Source of the DNA: Pectobacterium sp. A5351
Lineage (GTDB): Bacteria > Pseudomonadota > Gammaproteobacteria > Enterobacterales > Enterobacteriaceae
Direction of reading: 5' to 3'
DNA length: 64,000 nucleotides
NCBI RefSeq assembly: GCF_028335745.1
Contig: NZ_CP116477.1
Location: 1,116,001-1,180,000, forward strand
The notes beneath the pieces are model-generated. The model worked only from the letters and a program-made list of their open reading frames with translations, was not told the origin of the DNA and made no database searches. Shown piece by piece: positions 61,078 through 64,000 of the stretch (position 1 is its first letter; each line of letters starts with the position of its first letter). Made by a program: the position numbers and the translations under genes.

Positions 61078-62411
61078 CAGCCCGCAAAACGGCAAGTTTA
61101 TTGCTCGTGGATGATGACCCCAGCCTGCTGAAGTTATTGGGTATGCGCCTGACCAGCGAAGGATTTAGCGTGATGACGGCAGAGAGCGGCCAAGAAGCGT
61201 TGCGACGGTTAACGCGCGAGACGTTCGATTTGGTGATTAGCGATCTGCGTATGGACGAGATGGATGGCATGGCGCTGTTTTCCGAAATTCAGCGCTATCA
61301 GCCTGGGATGCCGGTGATCATTTTAACCGCTCACGGTTCGATTCCCGATGCCGTCGCCGCCACGCAGCAGGGGGTATTCAGCTTCCTGACGAAGCCCGTT
61401 GACCGTGATGCGCTCTACAAAGCGATAGATGAAGCACTGGCTCTGTCCGCGCCGGCGGGCGATGAAAGCTGGCGTGAAACTATCGTAACGCGCAGCCCGA
61501 TAATGTTGCGCCTGCTGGAACAGGCCAGAATGGTCGCACAGTCGGACGTCAGCGTGCTGATTAATGGCCAGAGCGGAACCGGGAAAGAGGTACTGGCTCA
61601 GGCCATTCATGCGGCTAGCCCGCGTGCGAAGAAAGCGTTTATTGCCATTAACTGCGGCGCGCTGCCGGAACCACTCCTGGAATCTGAGTTATTCGGTCAT
61701 GCAAAAGGCGCTTTTACCGGTGCGGTGAGCAGCCGTGAGGGGCTTTTTCAGGCGGCGGAAGGCGGTACGCTGTTTTTAGACGAAATCGGCGATATGCCGC
61801 TGTCTTTGCAGGTTAAACTGCTACGCGTGCTTCAGGAGCGGAAAGTTCGCCCGCTGGGTAGCAACCGCGATCTGGATATCGACGTGAGGATTATTTCCGC
61901 CACGCACCGGGACTTGCCGAAGGCGATGGCGAAAAATGAATTCCGCGAAGATCTGTATTATCGGCTCAACGTGGTGAATATGAAGCTGCCTGCGTTGCAT
62001 GAACGTGCCGAAGATATCCCGCTGCTGGCAAATCATCTGCTGCGTGAATCCGCCAATCGTCACAAGCCTTTTGTGCGCACCTTCTCAACCGATGCGATGA
62101 AGCGCTTGATGACGGCGAGCTGGCCGGGTAACGTGCGCCAACTGGTGAATGTCATTGAACAGTGTGTGGCGCTGACCAGCGCACCGGTTATCAGCGACGC
62201 GCTGGTTGAACAGGCGTTGGAAGGTGAGAACACGGCGCTGCCAACGTTTGTTGAAGCGCGCCATCAGTTTGAACTTAACTATCTGCGAAAATTATTACAG
62301 ATGTCAAAAGGCAACGTGACGCAGGCTGCGCGAATGGCTGGGCGTAACCGAACGGAATTTTATAAACTGTTGGGCCGCCATGAGCTGGATGCCAACGATT
62401 TTAAAGACTAG
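61074..62411 (+). CDS. glrR: sigma-54-dependent response regulator GlrR (QseF)
   Basis: GlrR activates sigma-54 promoters such as glmY. The 445-residue protein has a receiver domain (LLVDDDPSLLKLL; phosphorylated Asp about residue 56 in LVISDLRMDEMDG), an AAA+ domain with Walker A GQSGTGKE and the sigma-54 loop ELFGHAKGAFTGA, and a C-terminal Fis-type helix-turn-helix (GNVTQAARMAGRNRTEFYKLL). Three matching binding sites stand upstream of glmY in this window. Confidence 0.96.
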   Translation: MTARKTASLLLVDDDPSLLKLLGMRLTSEGFSVMTAESGQEALRRLTRETFDLVISDLRMDEMDGMALFSEIQRYQPGMPVIILTAHGSIPDAVAATQQGVFSFLTKPVDRDALYKAIDEALALSAPAGDESWRETIVTRSPIMLRLLEQARMVAQSDVSVLINGQSGTGKEVLAQAIHAASPRAKKAFIAINCGALPEPLLESELFGHAKGAFTGAVSSREGLFQAAEGGTLFLDEIGDMPLSLQVKLLRVLQERKVRPLGSNRDLDIDVRIISATHRDLPKAMAKNEFREDLYYRLNVVNMKLPALHERAEDIPLLANHLLRESANRHKPFVRTFSTDAMKRLMTASWPGNVRQLVNVIEQCVALTSAPVISDALVEQALEGENTALPTFVEARHQFELNYLRKLLQMSKGNVTQAARMAGRNRTEFYKLLGRHELDANDFKD

Positions 62412-62607
62412 CGCTGAAAGCGCTGGCAGTGCGCCCGCAGCGTAATGCGGGTGGGTTATTAATCTACATTATTTGCGTTGCGCGACAAAACGTTAGTGTT
62501 TTGAACAACGCACAAGCAGTCTGAGGTGTGATGGATATAGATTGTCCGTCTGAGTTCTGACATGCTGTTCATTTGCTGATGCACGGCTTTGGCCGCAACA
62601 TAGATAA

Positions 62608-62961
<354 letters not shown>

Positions 62962-62990
62962 TCGTCTCGCCTTGCATTGTTCCGTTTTAG

Positions 62991-63015
62991 AAGCCAGCCT
63001 GATGAGGGCTGGCTT
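62991..63015. terminator. hairpin between glnB and the pectin methylesterase gene
   Basis: AAGCCAGCC pairs perfectly with GGCTGGCTT around a 7-nt loop, between convergent genes. The T run is missing, so termination strength is uncertain. Confidence 0.5.
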
Positions 63016-63041
63016 CGTCACATTGACTTCTACTCTAACTT

Positions 63042-64000
63042 CTACTTCCCTTTAGGCGCGGTAGGCACCCAGCCTGCCAACACCTTATCTGCGGTGTATT
63101 CCGCTGCTTCCGCGTCGCTTAACTGACGGCGCTGATCGTTTTTCTCTGCTCCTTTTCCGCTGGATTTATACTCGAAAAAGCGTGAGTCTTGCGGATGGAA
63201 CCAGATTTTCTCGCCTTGTTTATCTTTACCGGACATTTTATCCCAGCCATAGATGTGGTCGTCCATGCTGGTGTTCAGGAAGACAGTCTGGCCGATGGCG
63301 TTAGGATCGGCATAGCGGCCATCCTCAAAGGTGGTCGTTGGGTGCCAGGGGCGACCCAAACCATAGCTTTTCGCCGGGACGTCTTTCTCTTTAATCACCC
63401 GGCTATTGATAATGACCAGCCCATATTTTTGCTTAATGTCAGTGCTTGGAGCGGTGAGATAGCCAAGCGGCTGATCTTTCACGTCGGTACGGTTACGCGA
63501 GACGATGTCGCAATTGTCAAATAATGCAGTGCCGTCGCCAAAGATGAAGTCAACGGTGCCGCTTATCCGGCATTGTGAGAAGAAGCTGCGTCCCCCTTTC
63601 ACATAGAGCGTGTCTTGATACCCAACCAGACTGACATCATGGAACCACGCACGATCGCTATTTTCGGCGACCAGTAGCGCAACGGCCTGCGAGTCTTTTA
63701 ATTTTGTAGGATCGTCGTTGGCTTTGGCCTGATTGGCGGGGTAATCGAAATCATTGCGAATGGTCAAGGAACGGGCGCTGAAATCGGGCGCATCGACTTT
63801 CACCGTGTTGCTGCCGTAAGTTCCCCATTTGCTGCCATCGGGTTTGAGTGTCCCGGCTGCGGTGGTTGCGGTGATCACGGTGCCGTCACGGCTTTCGCCC
63901 TGGAGATGGATGTTAGGGCGCGTAATGGTCAGGCGTTCGTGGTACACACCATTTTTCACATAGATAATAAATGGTGAGCTATCTGCCGGTGCACTGGCAA
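63042..64000 (-). CDS. pemA: pectin methylesterase (PemA-like), 5' end beyond the window
   Basis: This secreted enzyme demethylates plant cell-wall pectin, making it accessible to pectate lyases. The frame stays open to the window edge (about 319 codons seen) through ASAPADSSPFIIYVKNGVYHERLTITR, so the GTG at 63959 is internal, and the signal peptide lies outside. Conserved residues are present: DSQAVALLV (Gln), SLVGYQDTLY (Asp), ISGTVDFIFGDGTALF (Asp) and SYGLGRPW (Arg). The sequence is close to Dickeya PemA along its length, including the C-terminal FFEYKSSGKGA. It is a host-range marker for a plant pathogen. Confidence 0.94.
   Translation of the reverse strand, partial: ASAPADSSPFIIYVKNGVYHERLTITRPNIHLQGESRDGTVITATTAAGTLKPDGSKWGTYGSNTVKVDAPDFSARSLTIRNDFDYPANQAKANDDPTKLKDSQAVALLVAENSDRAWFHDVSLVGYQDTLYVKGGRSFFSQCRISGTVDFIFGDGTALFDNCDIVSRNRTDVKDQPLGYLTAPSTDIKQKYGLVIINSRVIKEKDVPAKSYGLGRPWHPTTTFEDGRYADPNAIGQTVFLNTSMDDHIYGWDKMSGKDKQGEKIWFHPQDSRFFEYKSSGKGAEKNDQRRQLSDAEAAEYTADKVLAGWVPTAPKGK

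Overview
The window is chromosomal DNA from a plant-associated enterobacterium, most likely a soft-rot Pectobacterium. Three things point there. The backbone follows the enterobacterial core gene order: gltX with valine/lysine tRNAs, ung-grcA-srmB-trmN6-nadB-rpoE-rseABC-lepA-lepB-rnc-era-recO-pdxJ-acpS-yfhL, then pgpC-tadA-mltF-purL-glmY-glrK-qseG-glrR-glnB. The right edge carries a secreted pectin methylesterase. The middle holds a type I secreted multi-repeat adhesin locus arranged like the one described in P. atrosepticum.

Layout. At 0.1-5.1 kb there is a ferric-siderophore uptake unit: a TonB-dependent receptor, an RhtX/FptX-type inner-membrane transporter and a small unknown ORF, divergent from an AraC regulator. 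There is no biosynthesis gene nearby. At 5.3-9.05 kb lie a partly duplicated tRNA-Lys end, tRNA-Lys, three tRNA-Val, gltX, a secreted esterase and two tRNA-Ala. At 9.2-25.1 kb are housekeeping genes, including the sigma-E/anti-sigma operon and the lepA-lepB-rnc-era-recO-pdxJ-acpS run. In this part trmN6 is frameshifted by an 8-bp tandem duplication. At 25.5-49.9 kb lies a c-di-GMP/adhesin island: a PdeH-like phosphodiesterase, a PAS-GAF-GGDEF cyclase with an SGDEF active site, a type I secretion system (TolC-like, ABC transporter, HlyD-like), a 4158-residue LapA-like adhesin with 27 exact 104-residue repeats, a small unknown ORF, the c-di-GMP receptor LapD and the periplasmic protease LapG. 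At 50-64 kb the backbone resumes (murQ, pgpC, tadA, mltF, purL, the glmY small RNA with its GlrR sites, glrK-qseG-glrR, glnB) and ends in a truncated pectin methylesterase gene.

How the island should work, by analogy with Pseudomonas Lap: the cyclase raises c-di-GMP and the EAL protein lowers it. LapD senses c-di-GMP and sequesters LapG. When c-di-GMP is low, LapG can cut the adhesin at its N-terminal TAAG site and release it. All parts of this circuit, including the secretion channel and the cleavage site, are visible here.

The most unusual non-coding feature is a 114-bp IS4-like miniature inverted-repeat element. Two copies (113/114 identical, opposite orientation) sit inside the hairpins of intrinsic terminators downstream of grcA and of the giant adhesin, each flanked by an 11-bp target duplication. 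A third, diverged copy lies in the tadA terminator.
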